64,000 nucleotides of DNA from Daphnia pulex (taxonomy: Eukaryota; Arthropoda; Branchiopoda; Diplostraca; Daphniidae), in NCBI RefSeq assembly GCF_021134715.1, contig NC_060017.1, positions 1,240,001 through 1,304,000 of the forward strand, given 5' to 3'. Positions 50,343 through 59,909 of this stretch are shown piece by piece. The notes below the pieces were generated by a model. The model searched no databases. It saw only the letters and a program-made list of their open reading frames with translations, and was not told the DNA's origin. Made by a program: the position numbers and the translations under genes. Within the stretch, counting starts at the first letter, position 1; every line of letters begins with the position of its first letter.

Positions 50343-50985
50343 TTGGATCGACTAATCAGTCTATTCGAATGACACAGACCTCGGCCACCTCAAAGCGGCA
50401 GCTGCTGCTACAACAAAATGCCCAGAAAGAGATGTGGTAAACTTTCCAAGACCAGTCCGTCAAGTGTATCCTGGCAAAGTACACATGGGCTTCATCCCTT
50501 GTATTGGTAACTTTCAATTATTTTGCGTGAAAAAGATAAAACCTACATTTTGCAGCTTTGAAATCAGGTCCCTACACTTTCAGACTGGGTTTGGCTACCT
50601 ATTTGTGCAGCAAGACAATCTACATCATGGAACATGAATTCTACGCTGGTCTATCGATTGCCATCATGGGTGTGTATGCTGTGAAGAAACTTGGGTCTGG
50701 TACAGCCAAATTCCTTGACGCTGAAGTTTCTGTAAGTGAAATAATTGATCCCTTTCTAGCCCCACACCTGAAATTTCCCATGTTCCTACTATAAATCCTA
50801 CGCGGAAATGAACGCTGATCGAGATATGGACATTGAAGAATCCAAATGCTAGAATCGCGACAGGGAAGATTGAACAGGATCGAGCTCTTGCCATGAAGAT
50901 GCTTTTTGACGCCGTTAATAAGAGGAAAAACGTGGCCCTTCAGCTTGAAGCTGCTTACCGCGAACAGCTCCGAAACCCACGAAAC
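50343..50985 (+). pseudogene. ATP synthase F0 subunit b (ATP5PB/ATPsynB) pseudogene
   Basis: Two exon-like pieces join in phase: 50343-50506 (PERDVVNFPRPVRQVYPGKV, HMGFIP) and 50556-50731 (SGPYTFRLGLATYLCSKTIY, then MEHEFYAGLSIAIM, GVYAVKKLG). A third piece near 50880-50985 reads NKRKNVALQLEAAYREQL. This is the mitochondrial ATP synthase peripheral-stalk subunit b, which anchors the stalk in the inner membrane. Faults: no start codon or mitochondrial presequence was found; about 12 residues (the EEWFQFFY region) are missing between the first two pieces; the third piece is out of frame with stops at 50809-50811 and 50850-50852; after REQL the sequence runs into an unrelated Arg-rich tail. Intron-like gaps are kept, so it is not a processed copy but more likely a decayed duplicate. 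Confidence 0.75.
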
Positions 50986-51184
50986 CGTGGTCTCCGAAAA
51001 CCCCGAAACCGTTTCTCTGCTGGGCAACCGGCAGCGATAACGGTATACAAGAAACGATTTCAACTTCAAAACATTTTTCAAAATGATTTTTGCGGTTCTT
51101 GGCTTTTGTACGTGGGTTTATATAATGGCAGGAAAACTGCGGAGAAAGCGACTGCTGTGGTGGAAATCAAGTTATATGCCAGCG

Positions 51185-51193
51185 CTATATAAG
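51185..51193 (+). promoter_or_regulatory. TATA box with downstream initiator
   Basis: CTATATAAG is followed 31-41 bases later by initiator-like TCACTC/TCAGTC (51215-51229). It lies 165 bases before the open frame at 51358, on the same strand, in a layout typical of arthropod tissue-specific genes. Confidence 0.6.
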
Positions 51194-51357
51194 TCCGTCG
51201 CTATCTTAGTCGTTCACTCACATTCAGTCAGAAACTAAAACAGACACCACAACCAGTACCGCACCGAGCCTTTGCAACATGAATTTTCTCAACGTTATCA
51301 GGCCTCAAATTATAATATTCATTTTATAACCACTAAGATAATATTGGCCCATTTTTA

Positions 51358-52305
51358 ATGCAAAAGAGAAATAGCGCAGCTGTAGCTTGCCTGGTTTCAT
51401 TTAAGCTAGGCTGCAGTTACTCCAGTCCGGTTCGTTCACCTCGTACGTCTGCTTTGAAATTACGCAACATACTGGCCAACATTCAACGAGTTCCTCGCAG
51501 CGATCAAGATTATCACCTTATTCCTAATGATGAGAATGGAGCTGATGTTGCAGTGACTCCTGGCCAATCCTTCTTACTGACGACTGCTGAGGGCGTTCCC
51601 TTAGATGAACCGGAAGCAATTGATAACACTGGCCCAATCAAAAATTATCCAAACTCACCTGATGGGTCTGACGAGACCGAGCTTCCAGCACTGCCAACAG
51701 ATTTCGACAGCGGATTACGCAATTCAGATTCAGTTGAAACAGTGACGTCATCTAATGTTCAAGAGCCAATTCAAGAACCAATTCAGAAGCTGGAGGATCC
51801 TTCCTATTCCAAGTTTCTTCCAGAACAAGAGCTTATGACTACATCTGAACTCTATCATTCACCAACTGCGGAAGCACATTCTAATCCAGCGGAACTTCCG
51901 CTAACGTATCCAATTGTACGTGTCCCAGAGGGTCCATCAGCCATACCCATCACCGTTGCCGATTTGCCTCTGGAGACCATCTTACCGATCTTACCATCCA
52001 CGGCAGCACTCCCAGAGAAAGAGGAAATCAGTTCCCCACTGGAAGCTCCCGATCAGTCATCAATCATTGCAGAACAAGGGAACAACGTTGGCGCTCTTCC
52101 GCTGGAGTTGGATGGCAAAACACAAACAGCGTCGTCTTCCTTTGGCGTCGATCCGTCCAAATATCAGCCAAACAATTCATACGACCTGATCACTACAGAC
52201 AATCCAAATGAAAAGGTCAGTAACTATTCCGGCCGTCCGATCGGATCTCGTTTGAGGGAGCTGGGCTTCCCTCCCATATCCAACACGCAAGACAATTTTG
52301 GGTGA
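51358..52305 (+). CDS. Unrecognised acidic Pro/Ser-rich protein, possibly secreted
   Basis: A 315-residue frame from 51358 to TGA at 52303-52305. It opens MQKRNSAAVACLVSFKLGCS, with a modest hydrophobic stretch, then a long acidic, Pro/Ser/Thr/Glu-rich body with a short duplication (QEPIQEPIQ) and a conserved-looking end RPIGSRLRELGFPPIS. No catalytic motif. A second possible start lies upstream: ATG at 51280 (MNFLNVI), which, if joined to the codon for N in RNSAAVACL, would give a better signal peptide. The junction (CAG|GCCTCA) lacks a normal GT donor, so this is unproven. A TATA box lies upstream and AATAAA downstream (52421-52426), supporting a real transcription unit. The style fits secreted arthropod matrix or cuticle-like proteins, but the function is unknown. 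Confidence 0.65.
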   Translation: MQKRNSAAVACLVSFKLGCSYSSPVRSPRTSALKLRNILANIQRVPRSDQDYHLIPNDENGADVAVTPGQSFLLTTAEGVPLDEPEAIDNTGPIKNYPNSPDGSDETELPALPTDFDSGLRNSDSVETVTSSNVQEPIQEPIQKLEDPSYSKFLPEQELMTTSELYHSPTAEAHSNPAELPLTYPIVRVPEGPSAIPITVADLPLETILPILPSTAALPEKEEISSPLEAPDQSSIIAEQGNNVGALPLELDGKTQTASSSFGVDPSKYQPNNSYDLITTDNPNEKVSNYSGRPIGSRLRELGFPPISNTQDNFG

Positions 52306-52420
52306 TCAAGTCAATTGGGCTGAATTTAGGTAATTCCGCTTCAATCCGTCCGTCATGTGCCCTTTTTTTAACTATTAGGTGTCAAAATCTATCCATTTTT
52401 ATACTATTCAACTGAATTCG

Positions 52421-52426
52421 AATAAA
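52421..52426 (+). terminator. Polyadenylation signal AATAAA
   Basis: AATAAA 116 bases after the stop of the 315-residue frame on the same strand. Confidence 0.55.
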
Positions 52427-52645
52427 TAACTGGTAGATTGATAAATATACCATATATACGTGACGTTTGCCGCAAGCTTAAATTTATCTGAGTAAAAAAG
52501 TTGTGAGTTTACGTTGTTGCCGTATATTTACCTAAACAAAAGTTACCGATAAGTTATATCTATCCAAACAAAGACTTCCCTCGGGCGGTTCTTAAATCAG
52601 TTCAGAACTAAATCTAGACAATTTTAGTGAATATCGTTAAATATG

Positions 52646-53226
52646 AGTATAGACAAGTTCGGGATGCTGAGTTGCACAACCGCTAAATTAGGATCGTGCG
52701 CCAACGAGTCCTTTTAACGTTGTGGGGATAGTAGAAAGCGGGTTTTTTATTATTTAAGCATAGAATTACTTATCTAATCTTAGAAATGTTCAGGATTATC
52801 GTTGTTTAGAACATTCTGCTTTTTATAGAGTAATTTGAAATGTATAATTCAGCTTAGTTTACCCATTAAAATTAAAGAAAGTCCAAGCCTGGGATGCTGT
52901 TTAGTCTTTTCTTGTGTTTTTTGACAGATCTGCTGACAAGTGACAAGCTCAAACACACAAGAAAAGACTAAACAGCATCCCAGGCTTGGACTTTCTTTAA
53001 TTTTAATGGGTAAACTAAGCTGAATTATACATTTCAAATTACTCTATAAAAAGCAGAATGTTCTAAACAACGATAATCCTGAACATTTCTAAGATTAGAT
53101 AAGTAATTCTATGCTTAAATAATAAAAAACCCGCTTTCTACTATCCCCACAACGTTAAAAGGACTCGTTGGCGCACGATCCTAATTTAGCGGTTGTGCAA
53201 CTCAGCATCCCGAACTTGTCTATACT
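52646..53226. repeat. Perfect 581-bp palindrome with short loop
   Basis: The left arm (52646 to about 52917) and right arm (about 52955-53226) are exact reverse complements as far as I could compare by eye. They begin AGTATAGACAAGTTCGGGAT and end its complement. The loop is only about 30-37 bases (around GACAGATCTGCTGAC). Each arm contains GGGATGCTG twice, near its outer and inner ends. No coding potential is seen. A transcript would fold into a hairpin of about 270 base pairs. It could be a fold-back element, a template-switch duplication, a hairpin-RNA locus, or an assembly artefact. Confidence 0.93.
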
Positions 53227-54059
53227 AATTGGTTGCTTCTTAATTTTCGTATGTGAACAATCAATAGACCTTCGTTTGGCTTTGTTTAATGAACGAATTG
53301 TATCACAAGTTTGCAAGAACATATCTAAACTTCGACGTTCACTCCCGACTTTATATCGACGCGTAATCCTACAACCGGATGTATATAGCGTGGTTGGTAT
53401 TAATTTATATTTTAGGTCATGATTATTGATAATCGATATTGCGTGATGGGTAGATATATTTCGGTCTTTACCTACTTTGAGAGAATCCCTTCATTTCATC
53501 TAAGTTGGATTACAACATCATTCATCCTAAAAATTTTAAATAATCATGATAAATATAATTGTATTGGTTCCAACATTCGTGGATGATAAATCATCTGATT
53601 TCATGATTATCAATTGAATACGAGAACGGAAAATTGGTAAATTACTACAAGAAACGCATTCTTCATAATTAAATTATTATTGTTCAATTAAAACACAAAT
53701 TTTTATTGGTTCACTACTAAAGCACCAGCTCATTTGAGTCATTTCCCAATTGAAACAATCCCTGGTGAGCTCCTTTTTTGCAGATGTGTTTACGTCTTGT
53801 TTCAATTCGCCCCAGGTAGATTTGCATTTTCTTTCTATTTTGAAATTGCCTGCATGTAGGGCTAATAAGATATCACACGTTTGAAACAATGAACTTGACT
53901 TATAATAGCATCGTGAGTGTTTGAACCAGTTTAATTTGAAAAAGCCAAAGGTTGCGGTAACATTCCAAGAGGCTTAAGACTAGCAGTTACACCAATGAAG
54001 GTCTCCAACTATTTTCTTGAAATACCCCTGGAGCGCACCGCCACATTTAGTTGTACGTA
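53227..54059. other. AT-rich gene-free stretch
   Basis: No gene or repeat recognised. Confidence 0.4.
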
Positions 54060-54508
54060 ATCCTACAAAAAAATCCGAACGGCGATTTTTTTGTTTTGAG
54101 CCACCTATCCATATTTCGGGAAACTGTTTGGCTTTAGACCTAAATCCGGGAGGCAAGGAACAAAGCGAATGGTGGGAACTGGGAAGAATGAAAAAAGGAG
54201 TTATAGGCTCAATTAGCCCATGGCCATGTCTCCACCCCATCCCCCCCAAAAATAAATCAGACAGGCTGTCTGGAATTGTCATGGCGCGAAAAAATGAACA
54301 ACGAATTATTCCCGCAGCTTTTAGGTTTTCTCGTCACTTGTCCAAAAATTTACAACGAGCCTAAGGCTATTCGAGACATTACTTTATTCCCACCTTTCGC
54401 TTTGTTCCTATCCCCCTAAATTTATGTAAAAAAGCCAAGCACAGTTTCCCGATATATGGATAGGTGGCTTAAAACAAAAAAATCGCTGTTCGGATTTTTT
54501 TGTAGGAT
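54060..54508. mobile_element. MITE-like element with long imperfect terminal inverted repeats
   Basis: Left end ATCCTACAAAAAAATCCGAA and right end TTCGGATTTTTTTGTAGGAT are inverted copies. The similarity continues inward for about 120 bases, with differences, through GCCACCTATCCATAT and GGAACAAAGCG. Total length is about 449 bp with no coding potential. The target duplication is unclear, so no superfamily is assigned. Confidence 0.75.
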
Positions 54509-55360
54509 ACTGTACCTACGTGACAGACACTTTGTTTCTCTAAACTGTACAGACATCAGAGTCGATCACAACCAGTTAAGGACGAAGCATGCCAAGAAAA
54601 GATTAGTGGCAAATCGCCGTCGATGATAATCCATAATATATTTCAACTGCATGGAATTATCCCGTATGAAAATTATCTCTGTTAGTCATGCTATAAATTA
54701 ATATTCGGGATGAGCAGTTTCTGGTGTAATCAGGGCCTTATAACGTCACAATCTCCAATCATCTATCGATAAACATTGGTTATTAGAATATGATTCTTAC
54801 ATCAGCAGATACGCTAATCAAATCCGTTTCAAAAATTTGCTTTCAACGAAAAGTCATACCACGGTTAACCATGTTGAGCTGAACAAAAAAGCATTTGTTC
54901 CATTTTCGTGTTTATTTGACATAATAGTGCCATCACGTGATGGCACTAACATAAAATTTATCACGAGGTATATATTCAGCAAATAATTTTGTAGGCATCT
55001 TTTACGATTTCAACTCCCACTTATTGCCTATAGATTTGTCTTGTGATTTCCTTTCAGGTGAAAATTGTGTTGCTTTAGCGACTCTTTGAATCACACTGAT
55101 TACGTCTTGTTCTGTTTGTAGCAAACTCCTTGAAATTTAAAGATGATGGAGGTGGCAGTTGACTGTTGAGGTCTGGAAGCATAAATACATTAGTGGGAAC
55201 TGGGAAGGTTTATAAATAGAAAGTCATACATTTAGAAATAGCGATACAATTAGTCTGCTTGGTTCTACTTTCAAATCTCTTAAGAACTCTAAGACTGAGA
55301 TTTGAAATACGTTCGTTGATTCCTTCGAAAGTATTTTTTCGTAATTTTTCTACTTTCAAT
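54509..55360. other. Gene-free stretch with a perfect 24-bp palindrome
   Basis: No gene seen. At 54925-54948 lies a perfect palindrome with arm TAGTGCCATCAC and a central CACGTG E-box. Confidence 0.45.
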
Positions 55361-55829
55361 CACGATGTATTAGGAGAGGTGGGCGAACGCGAGAGGAAAA
55401 AACTGTGCCAACTTTCGGTAATCATTCTCACTTCTGCCGCTAGGTTCTCTAGTGTTAGTGGCCCTGGAATCTGGCGCGAAGTTTAACCATTGTGGTTAAA
55501 GCATCGTGGTTTAAGGGTGTTTTAGTTCAGTAAAAATAAAATTAACACCACGCTTGTTTGTAATAACGTAAAATCAATTACAATTTATTGATTTAAATAA
55601 TATAAATTTAAATAAATAATTAGTGTTGTCGTCATTATTGTTCATTAGGAGAAAAATAGTTAAAATTGAGGAATCTAACAAACGTAATCGTCATAGAGGG
55701 GAATAGTAATGGGAGCATGATATACTTTTGTTGGTCGGAAGAAATAACAAGGGCGTTTCGTTCTTTTCTTTCTTTATTTAAGCTAGCCATCACAAACAGT
55801 ATGTGGGCTTCTCTCTGCCTTCAACAGTA

Positions 55830-55895
55830 GGGCTTTTCTCAATTACACGATACACATAGCCATCAACAGTAGGGCTTTTCTCAACTACACGTAAT
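55830..55895. repeat. Short imperfect tandem duplication
   Basis: CAACAGTAGGGCTTTTCTCA occurs twice, about 46 bases apart, each followed by A(A/C)TACACG-type sequence. Confidence 0.8.
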
Positions 55896-56179
55896 ATGAT
55901 GAGCTACACAAATATGCGTTACACGTATATGAAATCAGACACTTGATTCGTACCTTTAGTATTACACGTAATGACAGCAGTAAAAAGGTTCACTTTATTA
56001 ACAGAGTTAATCTCTGAGAGACTATTTTCGGCTCCTTTACTCCTACGACTAACGACGTTAAGACGTTACTATAGAGACGCGCACAGACGTCGCACACACG
56101 GACGTATATAGATGTACGAAGGCCACCTAGTGGTGTGTGTTTGAATTATCATAACCAACAACTTTATTATATACTATTT

Positions 56180-57689
56180 TTAATTTTCACCTCTTGTTCT
56201 TTGGGTTGTGTGTTCCAGACCGTTCTCTCCACCTAGAGGGACTTCAACACTGTTGACATCAGATGTTGTTCGATCATCAAGTTTCTCTTCTGGTTGTTTA
56301 TGGAATGCATTGTTTGATAATGGAGAGGTTGTTTGTTTCCGATAATTTTTGCTTGGGGCTACCCCATCTTTGTAACCTGCATATTTAACAAGCAATCCAC
56401 CACTCAAGTGCACCAAATCCATGGACCCCCCTTATTTTTCCCATTCCGCTATGGGACCTAAAAATCTGAAATAATTCAGGGATATCCAATTTTTTACTCC
56501 GGATTCACCTGTTTTTGCAGAATTGAAATATTCCCTGCCGTTCGGGAGATATTTAATGTTAAAGTTTGACTTTTTTCAAATTTTAACAATTTTGGGGGGT
56601 CTTTGGCATCGCTTTTTGGGTAAATGCTAACCTTAAAAAACAAACAAATTCAACTAAAAGTTTGCTCGGCCATCCCTTAACACCAATCCAAAAGGAATTT
56701 ACATTCCGGATTAGATTGGCCGAGTTATTCCCAATCTAGTAAAGTGTAATTTTGACCAGTTTCCCACCCAGACTAGTCGCCATTTTTTATGACTCTCCCT
56801 CGCGTTCCTAGCGGATGACAGACGAAGCTACGCTTTCCTGGCCTTCACTTTAGACCGGGGGACATACTGTAGGCCTTTTCATATAGTCTAGTGACCGCCA
56901 ATATGAAGCCCGAGGTGTAGAGAACTCGTATGCTTCGTCTGTCATCCGCTAGGAACGCGAGGGAGAGTCATAAAAAATGGCGACTAGTCTAGGTGGGAAA
57001 CTGGTCAAAATTACACTTTACTAGATTGGGAATAACTCGGCCAATCTAATCCGAAATGTAAATTCCTTTTGGATTGGTGTTAAGGGATGGCCGAGCAAAC
57101 TTTTGGTTGAATTTGTTTGTTTTTTAAGGTTAGCATTTACCCAAAAAGCGATGCCAAAGACCCCCCAAAATTGTTAAAATTTGAAAAAAGTCAAACTTTA
57201 ACATTAAATATCTCCGGAACGGCAGGGAATATTTCAATTCTGCAAAAACAGGTGAATCCGGAGTAAAAAATTGGATATCCCTGAATTATTTCAGATTTTT
57301 AGGTCCCATAGCGGAATGGGAAAAATAAGGGGGGTCCATGGATTTGGTGCACTTGAGTGGTGGATTGCTTGTTAAAATAAGTTCATGAATAATACAGTAA
57401 TTATTTATAAAGCGTAACTTACCAAGAAAAAGGGTTGGTGTGGCATCATCTCTCAATTTCCAACGACTCAATGGAGCACCACCATTAACAGAGTTCTTGA
57501 TGATGAATTCTTCTTTAAAATGTCTAGAACACATGATCTTTTCTAGAAAATTTTCTGTCACTTCTTTCCATTTTCTTTCCCCATAAAATGAATTGCCTTT
57601 CTTCTTTCGGTGGTTTAAATACCTTGGCATCATTTTCTTTTGCTGATTTGTATCCCGTAGAACATCCAAAAAAGGAAACACTTCACCAT
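56180..57689 (-). pseudogene. THAP-domain protein gene, two exons, frameshifted
   Basis: Exon 1 (57689-57423) starts MVKCF and contains a THAP zinc-coordinating domain: GCSTGYKSAKENDAKVF in one frame, CSRHFKEEF then DDATPTLF in another. The C2CH ligands (first Cys pair, CSRH) can all be seen, but only if two single-base frame changes are allowed, one near a T6 run at about 57675 and one just before CSRHF near 57530. The exon ends with CTTG|GTAAGT. Exon 2 (56376-56180) follows ATATGCAG and joins in phase (FLGYKDGVAPSKNYRKQ), ending TAA after about 66 residues. The intron contains the 993-bp fold-back sequence. THAP domains bind DNA and occur at the start of P-type transposases. The frame breaks may be decay or homopolymer sequencing errors. 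Confidence 0.7.
56384..57376. mobile_element. 993-bp fold-back element with TTAA flanks, inside the THAP intron
   Basis: Arms of 445 bp (56384-56828 and 56932-57376) are reverse complements with only a handful of single-base differences and no net length change. They surround a 103-bp loop. The outer ends read TTTAACAAGCAATCC and GGATTGCTTGTTAAA. If the true ends are CAAGC...GCTTG, the element is flanked by TTAA on both sides, the target duplication used by piggyBac- and Kolobok-type transposons. There is no coding potential. A diverged relative of the same arm lies at about 61155-61340, showing this is a repeat family. Confidence 0.85.
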
Positions 57690-58056
57690 TTCGCAACACG
57701 ATTTATCAAAAACACAACACCCTAAGTTAAAGAACGAAATTATAAAATGAAACAACGAAATGGAATTTACTTTCAACAATGGCAGACGTTTTACTTCTGA
57801 GAATTCGCGCCAAATCTCAGGGCCACTATTACTAGAGAACCTAGCGGCAGAAGTGTAAACAATTTCAGAAAGTTGGCACAGTTTTAAGAGGGGGCGCCCT
57901 GCTGCGTTTTCCCACCTCTCCTAATACATCGTGGTTCCATGGTCCATGAGGAGGTGGTACCCTCACCTTGTTGGATTTGTTCGTAACAGCTTTGTTAGGG
58001 GTGTTTCAATGTGAGATACCCCGGGTGGGTGGAAGAGGGGGAGAAAGAAAGTGCTG

Positions 58057-58417
58057 ACGGTCCAGAAAACGACATCAGAACAGCTACTGCCACCACGCGT
58101 AGCTTTACTGGACTAGTGTTCTGCACACCGAAAGGCTTTGCTGTTAGCTATTTTTAACTAAATTTCAACAGTGAATAGCCTAACTGGAAGAGTGGTCATA
58201 TTCCGTTCTGAAAATCGGCGCCTAGACCATTTTTATTTTTTCCGTTTTTTATTATTTTTTTATGCAAAAAAAAAAAACTTGATGGAAGACCCAATTTTGT
58301 TGAAAATGCGAGTTTTCACGTTTTTGAACAAAATTCGGATGTTTTTCCTGTGGCCAGGACTTCTAGTAACGCTACGCGTGGTGGCAGTAGCTATTCTGAT
58401 GTCGTTTTCTGGACCGT
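58057..58417. mobile_element. MITE-like element with about 47-bp terminal inverted repeats
   Basis: The left end ACGGTCCAGAAAACGACATC and its right-hand complement share about 47 bases with two or three differences, through GCTACTGCCACCACGCGTAG. Total length is 361 bp; the middle is AT-rich with an A12 run. No target duplication was recognised and there is no coding potential. Confidence 0.8.
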
Positions 58418-58429
58418 AGCCGTTCTAGC

Positions 58430-59062
58430 CGTGTAGCTACCCAGTAACTTGAGCAATGTTCGCTAGAATAAAGTGTATGTAGATAGAACGTTCACTAGAA
58501 TACAAAGTTTCACCGATAAATGCTAGTGACTTCATAGTGACTTGGTACAAGGGTTTAACAAGTAAAAGTATTTAGGCTAAACAGGAATGACAATAAAAGT
58601 TTCGACAACACGACGACTCAGAAAGACTGAGAGCGAGAGCCCTCTTCTCCCGGGCCTTTTAGAAGACCTTTTCGGGAACTCGACGCCATCTCCTTCCGAT
58701 CCACTTGCAGTTTGACGGTCTCTGCTCCGTCCGCTCCTGATCCTCCGGTTTCAGACTCTGATCATGCGTTTGACGCGTGACAATATCTTTTTTTAAAATT
58801 ATTTCAAGTTATTTTAAATGTAGACAAAAGTAAAAACATCAAAAATTAAAGGCATGGGCAGCTAGATATTCAGCAAATATACTTAAGAGGTAACGGAAGA
58901 AGATGAGTTGGTTGCCAACGCTTTACAAATAAGCAAAGTTTCTGATATTGACGCAGAAATGACGTGGTACTTTCAAAGTGGTAATTGTGAAAAGATGTCA
59001 ATCCTCTCCATTACTAGACATTATAAAAAGAAATTTATTCAAAATCTATCTAGTTTAAGCTG
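58430..59062. other. Gene-free stretch
   Basis: No gene seen; only short frames without motifs. Confidence 0.4.
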
Positions 59063-59909
59063 TAGGGGAGACCGGGGCTATGTGGGACTAGGGGCTAAAA
59101 TGTACAGGGAAAATTAAATATGAACGATTTGTCTAAAAATTATGAAATAAATAAATCGTATGTTAAATTATGTTCTGTTAATCTTATAAACTTTTTTTCC
59201 TGAAATTTCGATGAGTTTGTCGAGTTTTATGGGAAAAACCAAAAAATCGGAATCGGAAAAAAAAATTCTGACGTTTAGTTTTTCATTTTTGTAATACTTT
59301 TATTTATATTTTTATAAAACCCAGATAGCTGTTTGATAGGTTTTTTTTCGTAGTTTAAGATGAGATTTTAATTTTTAGAAAAAAATGTGTTCCTAAGTAT
59401 GTCAAAATTAATTTTTTTTATGTTGTTTGGGTTCGGGTTAAACGGAACATGGAAAACGGGGTAAAACAGGTATTGCCAGATCAATGTTAATTCCAAAAAA
59501 TGGCGACAAAATCAAGGAAAACTGATCGAAAAATACTTTTTTGATATTATCTCCACTTCTACTTTGTGAAAATAATAAAAAGAAAGCACTTCTGAAAGGG
59601 AAATGAATTTACTTTTCACCAGTGCATTAATTAGTAAATATAATTAAGCCGTTGCAAAGCAAAATGATGTTCCATTTTACCCCTGGCTCTGTTCCGTTTA
59701 ACCCTAAACTTTTTATTTTTCGGCATTTTTGCATTTTTGCATTTCATCCCATAACTATACAAATATTCAATCGAAAAAATAGAAAAAATTACCAAATGTA
59801 AATGAATGCCAGGGAATCACCCCTGTGTTTTTATTTTTTCATAATTCTCATTTTTTATAAATGGCAGCGTAAAGAAAAAAAATGTCCCACATAGCCCCGG
59901 TCTCCCCTA
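59063..59909. mobile_element. 847-bp MITE with TA-flanked inverted ends and a nested inverted repeat
   Basis: The left GGGGAGACCGGGGCTATGTG (from 59065) is matched by its complement ending at 59907; both ends are flanked by TA, which fits a Tc1/mariner-type TA duplication. Inside, GGGTTAAACGGAACA (59435-59449) and its complement (59690-59704) form a second inverted pair whose interiors also correspond (GGGGTAAAA). This suggests a nested or composite structure. No coding potential. Confidence 0.75.

Larger units (their letters stand above)
55361..57933 (-). mobile_element. THAP-bearing DNA transposon, P-superfamily-like, internally reduced
   Basis: Outer ends are inverted copies: CACGATGTATTAGGAGAGGT at 55361 and its complement ending 57933. 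Diverged similarity continues inward about 120 bases on each side (shared CTGTGCCAACTTTC, CACTTCTGCCGCTAGGTTCT and TAGTGGCCCTG words). The ends resemble the Drosophila P-element terminus in the pattern CA-GATG...GGTGG. A THAP-domain gene starts about 245 bases inside the right end, as in P elements, where the transposase begins with a THAP domain. No catalytic transposase core is present, so the element is non-autonomous. An 8-bp target duplication is not convincing (CTTTCAAT versus GTTCCATG). The superfamily assignment is inference. Confidence 0.6.
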
